From Streptomyces ochraceiscleroticus (GTDB lineage: Bacteria > Actinomycetota > Actinomycetes > Streptomycetales > Streptomycetaceae), in assembly GCF_000720485.1 (NCBI RefSeq), contig NZ_JOAX01000033.1:1-64000 (forward strand): a stretch of 64,000 nucleotides of DNA, given 5' to 3'. Below the pieces are notes generated by a model, which was given only the letters and a program-made list of their open reading frames with translations, did not search any database and was not told the DNA's origin. The stretch's first letter is position 1. Every line of letters starts with the position of its first letter. The position numbers and the translations under genes are program-made. Positions 24,223-32,005 of this stretch are shown piece after piece.

Positions 24223-25188
24223 ATGCCCATGACACCCCAGGCCGAAGAACAGCACACCGCGACAGAACGCATCCCCGAGCAGCGCGCCGCGCGTCGGCGT
24301 CCCGACCAGGCACCGAGCCGGCCGCCCGGCAAACCCGTACGCCGCAGCAAGCCGCGCAGGGTCACGTCGAGCAAGGCCCCTCCGGGCGGTGGCCGGCGGG
24401 GCCGCCACTCCCACCACGACGCCCCTGACACCGCCGCCGACTTCGAGCGGCTGTGCGCCCTCCCCGAAGGCCCCGAGCGCGACGAGCTGCGGCGCCGCGT
24501 CGTCTGCGCCTGGCTGCCCATGTCCGAGCGGCTCGCGCTGCGCTTCCGCAACCGCGGCGAGTCCGCCGAGGACCTCCAGCAGGTCGCGGCGCTCGGCCTG
24601 GTGAAGGCCGTGGACCGCTACGACCCCGAGCGCGGCTGCGCGTTCGAGAGCTTCGCCGTGCCCACCATCGTCGGCGAGGTCAAGCGGCACTTCCGCGACC
24701 ACATGTGGGGGCTGCACGTACCGCGCCGGGTGCAGGAGCTGCGCAACCGCGTCCGCGCCGCGCGCCAGGAGCTGACCCGCAGCGTGGACGACCGCGGGCC
24801 CACCCCCGAGGAGATCGCCGAGCACACCGGCATGTCGCTGGAAGAGGTACTGCTCGGCAGCCAGGCGCTGGACAGCTTCACCACGCTGTCCCTGGACGCC
24901 GAGCTGCCCGGCGCCGACGACGGCTACTCGCTCGCCGACACGCTCGGCGCGCCCGAGGCCGGCTTCGACCTCGTCCTGGACCGGGAGGCGGTCAAGCCCA
25001 AGCTGCGCAATCTGCCGGAGCGCGAGCGGGAGATCCTCTACATGCGGTTCTTCTGCGACATGACCCAGAGCCGGATCGCCGACCGGCTCGGCATCTCCCA
25101 GATGCACGTCTCGCGGATCATCAGCCGGACCTGCCGCCGCCTCGCCGACCAGGTCGGCGGCCGCCAGGAGGAGTACGCCGCCTCCTGA
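24223..25188 (+). CDS. SigB/SigF/SigG-class RNA polymerase sigma factor
   Basis: A 321-residue alternative sigma factor of the group 3 SigB/SigF class. Residues 1-75 are a basic, disordered N-terminal tail. Region 2 is RNRGESAEDLQQVAALGLVKAVDRYDPERGCAFESFAVPTIVGEVKRHFRDHMWGLHVPR; region 3 is VQELRNRVRAARQELT; region 4 ends with ISQMHVSRIISRTCRRLADQVG. The ATG at 24223 has GGAG about 8 nt upstream. Such factors direct stress and differentiation genes and are held by anti-sigma kinases; no anti-sigma gene is next to it, though PAS-GAF and ANTAR proteins follow. Confidence 0.93.
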   Translation: MPMTPQAEEQHTATERIPEQRAARRRPDQAPSRPPGKPVRRSKPRRVTSSKAPPGGGRRGRHSHHDAPDTAADFERLCALPEGPERDELRRRVVCAWLPMSERLALRFRNRGESAEDLQQVAALGLVKAVDRYDPERGCAFESFAVPTIVGEVKRHFRDHMWGLHVPRRVQELRNRVRAARQELTRSVDDRGPTPEEIAEHTGMSLEEVLLGSQALDSFTTLSLDAELPGADDGYSLADTLGAPEAGFDLVLDREAVKPKLRNLPEREREILYMRFFCDMTQSRIADRLGISQMHVSRIISRTCRRLADQVGGRQEEYAAS

Positions 25189-25237
25189 CGCCGGAATCGC
25201 CCGAACCGCCGGAACCCGGCGCCCGTGCCGCTCTCAC

Positions 25238-25335
25238 CTGCTCTCGCGGCCGGGCGCCGCTCTCCTGGCGGAGCACTGCTCTCGTGACCGGAGTACTGAT
25301 CTCGCGGCCGAGTACTGCTCTCAGGACCGGGGGTC
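25238..25335. repeat. Five degenerate 19-20-bp tandem repeats
   Basis: Five units share the core GCTCTC or GATCTC followed by GRCC/GGC and an end GAGTAC/GAGCAC: CTGCTCTCGCGGCCGGGCGC, CGCTCTCCTGGCGGAGCAC, TGCTCTCGTGACCGGAGTAC, TGATCTCGCGGCCGAGTAC, TGCTCTCAGGACCGGGGGTC. The array fills the gap between the convergent sigma factor and PAS-GAF genes, and the last unit runs into the PAS-GAF stop codon. Confidence 0.7.
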
Positions 25336-26559
25336 GCGCAGCGCCAGTGCCAGGTGCCGCGACATCCGGTCCACGACCCCGGCCTCCGGGAGGCTGAACG
25401 CCTGGCGGGCCCCCGTACGGAAGAGCGTGAGCACACCCCGTACGGGGCCGCCCGCTTCCCGCAGCGGCACGCACAGCAGGGAGGTGACCGAGGTGCGTAC
25501 CAGCAGGGGCGCCCCCTGCGCGTCGTGCCCGAACGCCGCCACGTCGTCGGGCCGCACCTGGAGGGCGGAGCTGCCGGTGCGGGCCACGTCCTCGGCGAGC
25601 GGACACCGCGCCGGGTCCTGCCCGGCGAGCGCCGCGGTGAGGTCCTCGCTGTCGTCCGGACCGAGGACCAGGGTGCGGCGCAGGGCCCCGGACCCGTCCG
25701 GCCCGCCCTCCTCCGCAGGCGTCATCTCATCGAGCACCAGCCAGTCGGCGAACCGGCCGCTCAGCTCCCGCAGGGCCCGCTCCACCGCGGCCGGAGGCCC
25801 GTCCGCCTTCACCGCCACACCGGCCGGCTGCCCGGAGAGCAGCGCGGTGGCCGTGTCGTCGAGAAGATCCATCAGCTCGGCGCCCTGCTTCACCTCCGCG
25901 AGGTGCGCCCGCTGCCCCTCCCCGTGGTCCCCCTGCTGTTCATCCCCCAGCCAAGTCCCGTTAATTGATGGTATTTCGTGCGAAGGGAACGCACCGCGCC
26001 CGGTGTGGAAGACCGTGAGAACGGCCGTACCCGGCTCCCCCGGCGGGCGCAGCGCCGTCATCGTCACGCGCAGCGGCTCACCGGGCCCGTCGGGCGTGCG
26101 GAGCAGCCGGACGACCATGCTGCGGTCGCCTTCGTTACGGGCCACGGCGGCGACCTGGGACCGGAAGGCCGCGCGGATCTCGGGCGCCATCGAACCGGTG
26201 AGCGGGCGCCCCGTGGCGTACCCCGCGCGCATCCCGAAAAGGATCGTCCCGGCGAAGTTCAGCCGCCGCACGACCGTGTCCGGATCCAGCAGCGCGACCA
26301 CGCAGGGCGTCCGCTGGAACAGCGCCCGCAGCAGCTGCTGCTCCTCCGTCCCCGCCCGCGAGCCGTTGCTGCGGCCGGCCGCGGCCAGCCCCTCGTACCG
26401 CGGCAGCAGTACGTCGACGACGTGCTGCAGCTCGAAAAGGGCAGCGTCCAGCATCGGCTGCTGCTCCTGTGACGGCAGCGCCCGCGCGCTCCGCAACTCC
26501 TCCACCCGCTTGCGGAAATCCGTCAGATCCCCGCCCGCTGACTGCTCTACCCCGGCCAT
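25321..26559 (-). CDS. PAS-GAF sensor protein without an output domain
   Basis: A protein of about 412 residues. A short helical N-terminus (FRKRVEELRSARALPSQEQQPMLDAALFELQHVVDVLLPRYEGL) precedes a PAS domain (LLRALFQRTPCVVALLDPDTVVRRLNFAGTILFGMRAG). A GAF-like domain occupies roughly residues 220-410 (LMDLLDDTATALL ... TSLLCVPLREAGGPVRGVLTLFR ... LALALRD). PAS-GAF proteins of this kind often continue into a SpoIIE phosphatase; here the protein stops after GAF. It probably senses a small ligand or redox state and passes the signal by protein contact. ATG 26559 or 26565. Confidence 0.82.
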   Translation of the reverse strand: MAGVEQSAGGDLTDFRKRVEELRSARALPSQEQQPMLDAALFELQHVVDVLLPRYEGLAAAGRSNGSRAGTEEQQLLRALFQRTPCVVALLDPDTVVRRLNFAGTILFGMRAGYATGRPLTGSMAPEIRAAFRSQVAAVARNEGDRSMVVRLLRTPDGPGEPLRVTMTALRPPGEPGTAVLTVFHTGRGAFPSHEIPSINGTWLGDEQQGDHGEGQRAHLAEVKQGAELMDLLDDTATALLSGQPAGVAVKADGPPAAVERALRELSGRFADWLVLDEMTPAEEGGPDGSGALRRTLVLGPDDSEDLTAALAGQDPARCPLAEDVARTGSSALQVRPDDVAAFGHDAQGAPLLVRTSVTSLLCVPLREAGGPVRGVLTLFRTGARQAFSLPEAGVVDRMSRHLALALRDPRS

Positions 26560-26936
26560 GCCCACACCGTATCCGGACCGACCGGTACCGGCCCCGCCCG
26601 GAACCCATCACGTCCGGAAGAGCCCCATGACGTCCGGAATGAACGGAGATTGCGGACGCGGAGCGCGAGGCGCGGGCAGGGCGCGGAGACGCGGGCGCGC
26701 GCCGGTACAGACGTACGCGCCGGGGCGGCAGGGACGTCCGGGCCGGGCCCCGGAAACCGGCTCCCGAACGACGGGATACCGGCGTTTTCCGCGCCCGCCC
26801 GCCGGGCATCCGACTCCCTACGGGCCGGGCCTCCGACATATGCGGGCCGGCCGCGGCGGGTGCCTCCACCGCACTGCCGCCCCGCCGGCCCGGGGCACCG
26901 ACCGAGGACCGACAAGGACCGAGGGACTGACAAGCA
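26560..26936. other. Divergent promoter region of PAS-GAF and GAF-ANTAR genes
   Basis: A 377-bp gap without a gene. Two copies of CATNACGTCCGGAA (26606-26619 and 26626-26639) lie exactly 20 bp apart, close to the PAS-GAF start, as would suit a dimeric regulator binding on one face of the helix. A SigB-like promoter is at 26784-26809. The remainder is GC-rich with no recognisable element. Confidence 0.5.
26784..26809 (+). promoter_or_regulatory. SigB-like promoter upstream of GAF-ANTAR gene
   Basis: GTTT (26784-26787) and GGGCAT (26804-26809) are separated by 16 bp, about 130 bp upstream of the GAF-ANTAR start. It has the same GGGCA variant as the element before the sigma factor gene. The match is suggestive only. 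Confidence 0.35.
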
Positions 26937-27698
26937 ATGGCGACCCACACCATCTGCCCGGTGGACGAATCCGGCGACGCACGGGGTTCGTCCGCCCGGA
27001 GCCTGGTGAACCTCGCGGACGTGGCCGCGCGGTGCACCCCGGAGAGCTGCGGCGCCACCGCCACCGTGACCACCGGCGAAGCGGCCGCCGACCCGCCCGC
27101 CGCCGTCACCCATCCCGACCTGACCTCGCTGGTCAGCGTCCAGTGGGAGTCCGGCGAAGGGCCCATCCAGACCGCCCTCGCCTCCGGACGCCCCGTCACC
27201 TCCGACGACCTGCTGCACGACGACCGGTGGCCCGCTTACCGCACCGAGGCGCTGGAGGCCGGCGTACGCTCCAGTACCACGCTGCCGTACCTGCGCGACG
27301 GACTGGCGGTCACCGTCACCGTCTACAGCTTCCGCCCCGGACTCACCGCGGACCCCGGCGACTGCGCGGCCGCCGCGCTCGGCGACCTCGCCGCCACGGG
27401 CCTGGCCCGCGACCGGAACTACCGCCGGGCGCTGGCGGAGGTCGGCCGGCTGGACGCCGCGCTCCGCTCCCGCCCGATCGTCGACCAGGCGTGCGGAATC
27501 ATGATGTACGTGCTGCGCTGCGACGCCGACGAGGCGTTCGGCATGCTGCGCCGGCTCTCCCAGCGCACCAACCGCAAGCTCCACGACCTCGCCGCCGCCG
27601 TCGTCGAGACCCGCGGCCGCGGCCTGGAGCGGGAGCTGCGCGGGCTGCGCGAGGAGAACGGCGCGCGCGGACGGGAGGCCCGCGGCGCCCAGCGGTGA
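26937..27698 (+). CDS. GAF and ANTAR domain antitermination regulator
   Basis: A 253-residue protein. A GAF sensor spans about residues 20-160 (VQWESGEGPIQTALASGRPVTSDDLL, GVRSSTTLPYLRDGLAVTVTVYS). The RNA-binding ANTAR domain spans 170-224 (LDAALRSRPIVDQACGIMMYVLRCDADEAFGMLRRLSQRTNRKLHDLA). The C-terminal 30 residues are a charged tail. Actinomycete proteins of this design bind two-hexaloop RNA motifs to prevent termination after a signal reaches the GAF domain. The target RNA is not obvious nearby. The aminotransferase-like gene follows 97 bp downstream. Confidence 0.93.
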   Translation: MATHTICPVDESGDARGSSARSLVNLADVAARCTPESCGATATVTTGEAAADPPAAVTHPDLTSLVSVQWESGEGPIQTALASGRPVTSDDLLHDDRWPAYRTEALEAGVRSSTTLPYLRDGLAVTVTVYSFRPGLTADPGDCAAAALGDLAATGLARDRNYRRALAEVGRLDAALRSRPIVDQACGIMMYVLRCDADEAFGMLRRLSQRTNRKLHDLAAAVVETRGRGLERELRGLREENGARGREARGAQR

Positions 27699-27795
27699 CG
27701 TGTCGTCCCGCGCCGCACCTCCGTGATCTGCAAGGGTGGTCGGGGCCCGTCGCCGCGTGGGCCCCGACCGTCTGCCGTGGACAGTGGAGGTACGG

Positions 27796-29007
27796 ATGCA
27801 GCCGAGCGCCCTGGAGCCGCACCCGGATCCGGACCCGCCCATGGGCCTGCCCATCCTCCCGGAGCTGGCTGCGCACCTCGCCGCCGCGGCCGACCGCACC
27901 GACCCCGAACCGCCCGGCGGCTCCCTCTCCCTGCGCGCCGCCGCCTGCGGCTACTTCGAACGCCGCGGCCTGGGGACCGCCGCCGAACGCGTGCTGGCCG
28001 GGCCCGGCGCGCCCGCCCTGCTGCTCGCGCTGCTCGCCGCGACCGGCGGCGACGTCGTCCTGCCCCGCCCGTGCGCCGCGTGGTACGCCCCGCAGGCCCG
28101 GCTGCTGGGCCGCGCCGTGCACCCGGCGCCGGTACCGGCCGAGTCCGGGGGAGTGCCGGACCCCTTCACGCTCCTGGAGACCGTGCACCGCGCCCGGGAC
28201 AGCGGCGGCGACCCACGGGTACTGCTGGTGTCCGTCGCCGACGACCCCACCGGCACCTGCCCGCCGCCCGAGCAGGTGCACGAGGTGTGCGAGGTGGCGG
28301 CCGACGAGGGGCTGTGGATCATCAGCGACGAGACCCGCCGCGACCTGCTGCACGACCCGCACGACACCGTGGTGCTCAGCCCCGCCGAAATGCTGCCCGG
28401 CAGCGTCGTCGTCCTCGCCGACCTGCGGGCCACGCTCGTACCGGCCTCCTGGCCCGCCGCGCTCGCCCGCTTCCCCGCCACCGACCCCGGCGAGGTACTG
28501 CGCGCCGCCGCGCTCGACGCGCTGACCGGCCTCGCCACCCCGCTGCCCGGCCCGCTCGCCGCCGCCGTCGGCCACGCGCTGGGCGAGCCCGCCACCGTAC
28601 GGGAGCGGACCGCCGCCGCGGCGCGGCTGCACGGCCTGCTCGCCGCCGGGCTGCACCACACGCTCACCGCCGCCGGTGCGCTCTGCCGTCCGCCGCACGC
28701 CGGCAGCCATCTTTACGCCGACCTCGAAGCGCTCCGCCCCGCCTTCGCCGCCCGCGGCGTCACGGGACCGGCCGCGCTGGAACGGGCACTGGCCCGCTGG
28801 GCGGCCCGCGGCGGCCACCGCTTCGGCGACGACCCCAAGGCGCTGCGCGTCCGCCTGAGCACGGAGGCGCTCTTCGACGCGGACCCGGATCGCCGCAGAC
28901 GCCTGCTGGCCGCCCCCGACCCGCTCGTCATCCCGGCGGTGGCGGAGGAACTCCGGGCGCTGGGAGAGGCGTTGGGGAGAGAAGCGGGGAGTACGGCGGG
29001 GGAGTGA
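27796..29007 (+). CDS. Class I/II aminotransferase-fold protein lacking the PLP lysine
   Basis: A 403-residue protein with the order of a fold-type I aminotransferase: glycine-rich loop with Trp96-Tyr97, DDPTGT (149-154) where NPTG is usual, SDETRRDLL (177-185) where DEIYxxL is usual, and a C-terminal Arg in ALRVRLST (349-356). At the position of the PLP-binding lysine (SKTLAPG) it reads RATLVPA, so the lysine is replaced by Ala212. I find only one lysine in the whole protein, K348. It should not form an internal aldimine and is probably a binding or regulatory pseudoenzyme. GGAGG is 5 nt before the ATG. Confidence 0.8.
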   Translation: MQPSALEPHPDPDPPMGLPILPELAAHLAAAADRTDPEPPGGSLSLRAAACGYFERRGLGTAAERVLAGPGAPALLLALLAATGGDVVLPRPCAAWYAPQARLLGRAVHPAPVPAESGGVPDPFTLLETVHRARDSGGDPRVLLVSVADDPTGTCPPPEQVHEVCEVAADEGLWIISDETRRDLLHDPHDTVVLSPAEMLPGSVVVLADLRATLVPASWPAALARFPATDPGEVLRAAALDALTGLATPLPGPLAAAVGHALGEPATVRERTAAAARLHGLLAAGLHHTLTAAGALCRPPHAGSHLYADLEALRPAFAARGVTGPAALERALARWAARGGHRFGDDPKALRVRLSTEALFDADPDRRRRLLAAPDPLVIPAVAEELRALGEALGREAGSTAGE

Positions 29008-29046
29008 CGGGCCGTCAGGTCGGCCGGGTGGACGCGCTGGACCGCG

Positions 29047-29691
29047 TCAGGCCGAGTGGTCGTGCGGGCGGCGGATGCGGCGCCAGGCCGCCGGGGCCGC
29101 GCTGAGCAGGACCGTCAGGCCGACCGCCGCGGCCACGCCCTGCCACGGCTCGCTGAAGAGCGAGCCGCCCAGTATGCCGATGAGCTGGTACGTCGCCGCC
29201 CACGCCAGACAGGCCGGCAGGTCACCGCGGGCGAACCACCGGACCGGCAGCTTCGCCAGCAGACACGCCAGCATGATCGGGATGCGCCCGGCCGGCACCA
29301 GCCGGGACAGCACGAGCACCTGTACTCCGTGCTCGTCCAGCCGCGTCCGGGCCTGCGCCAGCCGCTCCGGCGCCGACCGCTCGCGCAGCCGCTCCAGCCA
29401 CCGCGAGCCGTTCTTGGACCGCACCCCGCGCGCGCCCAGCCAGTACAGCCCCAGGTCACCGAGGAACGCGGCGGCCGACGCCACGAGGAAGACCAGCAGC
29501 AGCGAGAACGGCGCGGTGTGGTGGAACGCCACGGCCGCCGCCGAACTGACCAGCGCCCCGGTCGGCACGACCGGCACCAGCGAGCCGAGCACCACCAGGA
29601 CGAAGAGCGACGGATAACCGGCCGCCTGCTGTGTGGACTCCGGCGGGACCACGGCAGCCAGCGCGAGGGCCGGCGTCCAGGAAGCGCTCAC
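29047..29691 (-). CDS. DedA family membrane protein
   Basis: A 214-residue protein with four to five membrane segments. The family features are SLFVLVVLGSLVPVVPTGALVSSAA near the start, AFLGDLGLYWLGARG, and LSRLVPAGRIPIMLACLLA, which is the conserved Arg/Pro-containing core of DedA/VTT proteins. The GTG start overlaps the stop of the MBL gene (GTGA), making the two an operon. DedA-type proteins are linked to membrane homeostasis and lipid-carrier recycling; the role here is not proven. Confidence 0.88.
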   Translation of the reverse strand: MSASWTPALALAAVVPPESTQQAAGYPSLFVLVVLGSLVPVVPTGALVSSAAAVAFHHTAPFSLLLVFLVASAAAFLGDLGLYWLGARGVRSKNGSRWLERLRERSAPERLAQARTRLDEHGVQVLVLSRLVPAGRIPIMLACLLAKLPVRWFARGDLPACLAWAATYQLIGILGGSLFSEPWQGVAAAVGLTVLLSAAPAAWRRIRRPHDHSA

Positions 29692-30470
29692 CGGCCCGCC
29701 GCCAGACGCACTGAGGCGCCGTGCTCCAGCCGGTGCACGGTCACCTCGGGCGCCACCAGCGCCGACTGCCGTACGAACTCCTGCCCCGGCGCGTGGAATT
29801 CGTGCGGCCGCACGGCGTCCATGCCGATCGGCCAGTACGTGCCGTAGTGCACCGGCACCGCGTCGCGCGGCGCGAGCCGGGCCGCCGCCTCTGCCGCGCG
29901 GCGCGCATCCAGATGTCCGTGGCCGAGGAACGGGCCCCAGCCGCCCACCGGCAGCAGCGCCACGTCGCACGCCCCGACCTCGTCCGCCATCTCGTCGAAC
30001 AGCCCGGTGTCACCCGCGAAGTACGTCGTCGCCGCGCCCCGCATCACATAGCCGAGCGCCGGCACGCGGTGCGGCCCGTACGGCAGCCGCCGCCCGTCGT
30101 GCGCCGCGCGCACCGCCCGTACGGTGACCGCGCCGACCTCGGTCTTGTCACCGGCACTGAGCTCCGTCACCGGCAGGTCGTGGGCGGCCGCGGTACGGCG
30201 CAGTCCGGGCAGTGCGGCGGGCGCGCCGCGCGGCACGATCAGCCGGGTACCGGGCGCGAGACGCGCGAGCGAAGGCAGGTGGAGGTGGTCGGCGTGCAGA
30301 TGCGAGATCAGTACCGCGTCTGCCACGGTGGCGCGGCCGTCAGGGACGGCCCCGCGCCGTCGCCGCAGGTGTGCCAGGCGCCGGACAAACAGCGGGTCGG
30401 TCAGCAGCCGGGTCCCGGAGTCCTCGACCGTCGCGGTGGCATGTCCCCACCACGTGATCTCCACCGACAC
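29688..30470 (-). CDS. MBL fold metal-dependent hydrolase, UlaG/NAPE-PLD-like
   Basis: A 260-residue metallo-beta-lactamase-fold protein. Metal ligands are visible: SHLHADHLHLPS (HxHxDH), a His in AVRAAHDGRR, D in YFAGDTGLFDE, and H in PVHYGTYWPIG. VEITWWGHATATVEDSG at the start and LLPVGGWGPFLGHGHLD are typical of the UlaG/NAPE-PLD-like group, which hydrolyses lactones, phosphodiesters or related esters. GTG start. Its partner is a DedA protein, so a lipid-related substrate is a reasonable guess. Confidence 0.9.
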   Translation of the reverse strand: MSVEITWWGHATATVEDSGTRLLTDPLFVRRLAHLRRRRGAVPDGRATVADAVLISHLHADHLHLPSLARLAPGTRLIVPRGAPAALPGLRRTAAAHDLPVTELSAGDKTEVGAVTVRAVRAAHDGRRLPYGPHRVPALGYVMRGAATTYFAGDTGLFDEMADEVGACDVALLPVGGWGPFLGHGHLDARRAAEAAARLAPRDAVPVHYGTYWPIGMDAVRPHEFHAPGQEFVRQSALVAPEVTVHRLEHGASVRLAAGR

Positions 30471-30510
30471 CGCTGACCTCCATACGCCGCGTACGCTCCG
30501 CCTTTCGAGC

Positions 30511-30696
30511 CTACGCCCGAGCCGCGAAGGCTATGAACGCGGCAAACGCGTCCGGCCGCACGTCGAGGGTGGGGCCTTCGGGGGCCTTGGAGTCGCGGAT
30601 GTGGACGAGGGTGGGGGTGGGAGCCACGGCAACCTCGACGCACTGGCCGCCGGTGGAATCGCTGTAGCTGCTCTTGAACCACGTCAGGTCGCTCAT
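30511..30696 (-). CDS. DUF397 small protein
   Basis: A 61-residue DUF397 protein: MSDLTWFKSSYSDSTGGQCVEVAVAP then VHIRDSKAPEGPTLDVRPDAFAAFIAFA. These proteins are encoded next to DUF5753-type XRE regulators (as in the whiJ family) and are thought to work with them, possibly as antagonists. Its ATG overlaps the XRE stop (ATGA). Confidence 0.93.
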   Translation of the reverse strand: MSDLTWFKSSYSDSTGGQCVEVAVAPTPTLVHIRDSKAPEGPTLDVRPDAFAAFIAFAARA

Positions 30697-31511
30697 AGCT
30701 CATCCCTCAACTGCTCGATCAGCTTTACGGAGTCCTCCGGCCGGAGGGCCTGGCGTCCGATCATGGCATAGCGGCGCGCCAGCACTCCGACCTCTTCCGG
30801 TCGGGAAACCAGAGTGCTCTGCCCTTCCACTTCCGTGTAGACCAGGGTCGTCAGTTCCGCTGTTTCGATGACCGTCATGGGACCCGGCAGGCCAGCGTGC
30901 TCCCCCCTGTCCATCGGCATGACCTGCAGTACGACGTTGGGGCGTTCTGCGCACTCGAGGAGATGCTCGTACTGGTGGAGCATCACCTCACGCCCGCCGA
31001 TCTGCCGCCTCAGCGCGCCCTCCTCGTGAATGCTGGTGATGCAGCACACCGGCTTGCGGTCGAAGAGGGCCTTGCGCTCCATTCGGGCAGCGGTGAGTTC
31101 TTCGATCTCCTCCCTGTCCAGCGGCGGGAAGGCGCATCCGAACAGAGCCCGTGCGTACCCCTCGGTCTGCAGCAGGCCGTCGATCAGTTGGGTGCAGTAC
31201 GTGGACACGCTCAGCGCCGTCTGCTCCAACTGCACGAACCCCCGGAAGTGCTCCGGATACCGCTCCAATCTCACGTACTTCGCCGCGGCGGCGATCACCC
31301 CGCCCGCCTCCAGCGCCCCCTCCGCGCTCTCCAGGAACTCATCCGTCGCCGGCTTCGCGCACGTCTCCACCGCGCTCACCGCCGCGCCCGTGTAGTTCAT
31401 CAGCGAGCCCAGCTCCGTCTGCGACAGGCCGCGGGCCGTGCGCAGGAGGCGCAGTACCTCCGCCAAGTACTGCTGTGCCGGGCTCAGGGCCTTCTTCTTC
31501 GGCTGCGTCAT
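30693..31511 (-). CDS. XRE family regulator with DUF5753 domain, WhiJ-like
   Basis: A 272-residue regulator. The helix-turn-helix lies at about residues 15-60 (YLAEVLRLLRTARGLSQTELGSLMNYTGAAVSAVETCAKPAT). The DUF5753 domain occupies about 95-260 (LSVSTYCTQLIDGLLQTEGYARALFG, PLPGPMTVIETAELTTLVYTEVEGQSTLV region). It is the first gene of a pair with DUF397 and is divergent from an HATPase protein gene. Paralogous triads of this kind (whiJ, abaA-like) influence Streptomyces development and antibiotic production. Three phased TCAACG repeats lie just upstream. Confidence 0.93.
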   Translation of the reverse strand: MTQPKKKALSPAQQYLAEVLRLLRTARGLSQTELGSLMNYTGAAVSAVETCAKPATDEFLESAEGALEAGGVIAAAAKYVRLERYPEHFRGFVQLEQTALSVSTYCTQLIDGLLQTEGYARALFGCAFPPLDREEIEELTAARMERKALFDRKPVCCITSIHEEGALRRQIGGREVMLHQYEHLLECAERPNVVLQVMPMDRGEHAGLPGPMTVIETAELTTLVYTEVEGQSTLVSRPEEVGVLARRYAMIGRQALRPEDSVKLIEQLRDEL

Positions 31512-31522
31512 TGCAGCCCCCC

Positions 31523-31549
31523 TCAACGTGGTTCAACGGTCGGTCAACG
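31523..31549 (-). promoter_or_regulatory. Three TCAACG repeats in helical phase
   Basis: TCAACG starts at 31523, 31533 and 31544, spaced 10 and 11 bp, between the divergent XRE and HATPase genes and 12-38 bp upstream of the XRE start. One-turn spacing suggests a cooperative binding site, most simply for the XRE protein itself. Confidence 0.5.
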
Positions 31550-31583
31550 GTCCACGTGCAACCACTACCGAGCGTAGCCATCA

Positions 31584-31596
31584 CCACTGACAGTGG
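31584..31596 (+). promoter_or_regulatory. Short palindrome next to the HATPase start
   Basis: CCACTG-A-CAGTGG is a perfect 6-bp inverted repeat ending 4 bp before the ATG at 31601. It could bind a repressor or form a small hairpin in a leaderless transcript. Its short size leaves chance possible. Confidence 0.35.
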
Positions 31597-31600
31597 ACCC

Positions 31601-32005
31601 ATGAACGCAGAAAGTCATCTCTGGTGTGCGCGGTTCACTTCCGTTCCCCAGGCCGTGGGCCGGGCCCGGCGGGCCGTCCGCGCGGCGCTGCTCGCGCACG
31701 GCATCGCGTCGGACACCGCCGACACCGTCGTGCTCGTCGTGTCCGAACTCGCCGCGAACGCGGTCCGGCACGGCCGCGTCCCCGGGCGGCTCTTCGAGGT
31801 CCGCATCGACCTGGGAGGAGAGGGCGAGGACAAGGAGATCACCGTGGAGGTGTCGGACGCGGGCGACGCCCGGCCCGCGCTTCGGGGGCCCACCGAGGAT
31901 GCGGAAAGCAGCCGCGGGCTCGTGCTCGTTACGGCGCTGGCCACCGCCTGGGGCGTGCGGGACCGCCAGATCGGCAAGACCGTGTGGGCGCGGGTCAGCC
32001 GCTAG
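31601..32005 (+). CDS. HATPase (anti-sigma regulatory type) ATP-binding protein
   Basis: A 134-residue GHKL ATPase domain. The N-box is SELAANAVRHGRV (residues 48-60) and the G1/G2 region is VSDAGDARPALRGP ... ESSRGLVLVTALATAWGVR; WARVSR closes the fold. It resembles RsbW/SpoIIAB-like anti-sigma kinases that are abundant in Streptomyces, although the catalytic features do not tell whether it phosphorylates a partner. Divergent from the XRE/DUF397 pair, it completes the common triad. The ATG at 31601 has no strong Shine-Dalgarno. Its 3' end overlaps the convergent acetyltransferase gene by 11 bp. Confidence 0.9.
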   Translation: MNAESHLWCARFTSVPQAVGRARRAVRAALLAHGIASDTADTVVLVVSELAANAVRHGRVPGRLFEVRIDLGGEGEDKEITVEVSDAGDARPALRGPTEDAESSRGLVLVTALATAWGVRDRQIGKTVWARVSR

